From the NCBI GenBank assembly GCA_016783445.1, contig JADHWO010000010.1, positions 1-55,334 on the forward strand: a stretch of DNA of 55,334 bases, read 5' to 3'. The translations under genes were made by a program, and so were the position numbers. Source of the DNA: Candidatus Aminicenantota bacterium. GTDB taxonomy: Bacteria > Acidobacteriota > Aminicenantia > Aminicenantales > Aminicenantaceae. Positions within the stretch are counted from its first letter, which is position 1; each line of letters starts with the position of its first letter. The notes under the pieces are model-generated. The model was not told the origin of the DNA. It searched no databases and worked only from the letters and a program-made list of their open reading frames with translations. This document shows positions 54,564-55,334 of this stretch, piece after piece.

Positions 54564-55334
54564 TTAGAAGTGGAACCTTACTCCAAATCTAAATACTCGA
54601 GGATTAAGAATTCTCAGATCGCTGTCAAAAATGTCTGGATCTTCCATACTTGTTTCTTTCTTGAGTGAATGTGCGGAGTTAGTGATGTTAAAAGCATCTG
54701 CGGATACTACAACATAGGAACCTTCGGAAATCTGAAAGACTTTTTCCAGCCTGAGGTTGAGCACCCAGAAAGCCGGCAGGCGTTCATCTCCAAACTTGCC
54801 TCCGCCATCAGAGCTTCCATAAAGTTCATTGATACCCAACTCCTGCATATCAGCAAGAATATAGGTCGGCTTGACATATCCTTCCCGTGCTGCAAAAACT
54901 CCGCTGAAGTTTATACCAAAAGGCAACTGATAAAGACCCGAGAGCTTAAACTGCCATCTGGAGTTGACAAAAATACCCTGTACTCCTGAACCTGCGCTTT
55001 CAGGCGCAACAACTCCACCGTCAAAATATTCCTCATTGTTTAGACCATTCCTTAAATAAGGATAAGCAACTATATCCTGGATGAAACCGAGATATTCACC
55101 TTTATAATATCTCCTCCAATCAGAATAAGTGAACGAGCCATTCATCATCCACTTGTTAGAAAGTCTTTTTGTCCATACGAGCTGAGCACCAAGGTAGCGG
55201 TCAAAAGCTTTTTCGTGATTTGTTCGATACTGGTAAGGGAAAAGTTCAGTCCGTCCGTAGTAGTCATAATCAACTGCATCATCATGACCGGCAACATAAT
55301 AATTATCCTCTGTTTCAAGCACTCCGTCTTCATC
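54564..55334 (-). CDS. TonB-dependent receptor, C-terminal part (cut by the window edge)
   Basis: The frame is open to the right edge of the window, so only the C-terminal ~256 residues are present and the true start lies outside. The sequence shows alternating-strand barrel segments (LSNKWMMNGSFTYSDWRRYY, FKLSGLYQLPFGINFSGVF, GSYVVVSADAFNITNS) and ends RVFRFGVRFHF with the aromatic C-terminus used for barrel insertion. This is typical of the Oar/CarboxypepD_reg TonB receptors of Acidobacteriota and relatives. The ligand is unknown; polysaccharide or its fragments fits the neighbours. A strong terminator follows. Confidence 0.87.
   Translation of the reverse strand, partial: DEDGVLETEDNYYVAGHDDAVDYDYYGRTELFPYQYRTNHEKAFDRYLGAQLVWTKRLSNKWMMNGSFTYSDWRRYYKGEYLGFIQDIVAYPYLRNGLNNEEYFDGGVVAPESAGSGVQGIFVNSRWQFKLSGLYQLPFGINFSGVFAAREGYVKPTYILADMQELGINELYGSSDGGGKFGDERLPAFWVLNLRLEKVFQISEGSYVVVSADAFNITNSAHSLKKETSMEDPDIFDSDLRILNPRVFRFGVRFHF

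Overview
The window comes from a Gram-negative (diderm) bacterium with fairly low GC. An LptD-like outer-membrane barrel, a TonB-dependent receptor, many lipoproteins and Tat signals support this. The two-module FtsX-type permease, DUF5683, CHASE2 kinase, PEGA/NHL giants and abundant dispersed palindromes recall uncultured lineages such as Aminicenantes/Acidobacteriota. That placement is inference only. No RNA genes, CRISPR array or intact transposase were recognised.

Layout. (1) 0.3-4.6 kb: a two-module ABC permease, an AAA ATPase/DUF4143 gene under a promoter that carries a perfect dyad, and a HigA-type antitoxin with no visible toxin. (2) 4.8-15.9 kb: an envelope lipoprotein region. It holds a lipoprotein caspase, four LPP20-type proteins (one fused to FlgO-like and DUF4384 domains), a propeller/transglutaminase-like protein, an overlapping lpoB/COG3014-like/LPP20 operon, and a FecR-domain protein in an ATGA-coupled pair with a CHASE2 Ser/Thr kinase (15.9-18.2 kb). 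(3) 18.7-38.3 kb: the most unusual part. A minus-strand overlapping operon (giant 1, DUF5683, propeller lipoprotein, LptD-like barrel, small lipoprotein) is followed by two further giant surface proteins and three more exported caspase-like peptidases. The giants share one architecture: signal, TPR, glycine-rich membrane segment, PEGA, Kre9/Ig-like repeats, six NHL repeats, basic tail. They differ in the module placed after a nearly identical N-terminal third. Degraded gene ends between giants 2 and 3 record tandem duplication and loss. (4) 38.5-55.3 kb: a metabolic region with a C69 peptidase, acyl-CoA synthetase, exported sugar-isomerase-like protein, MFS and Nramp-related transporters, aldo/keto reductase, DUF1080-like lipoprotein, heparinase II/III-like lyase, sulfatase-like/TPR protein and the C-terminal part of a TonB-dependent receptor. 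The content suggests polysaccharide or glycoside use.

How they may work together (inference). Four caspase-like peptidases all carry export signals, catalytic His/Cys and an EF-hand-like loop. Two share PEGA domains with the giants and one shares DUF4384 with an LPP20 protein. One caspase-caspase-giant run reads as a single operon. This would fit a calcium-responsive, envelope-located proteolysis and surface-sensing system, possibly linked to the CHASE2 kinase and the LpoB/LPP20 lipoproteins. No such system is known to me; it is proposed from domain content and neighbourhood only.
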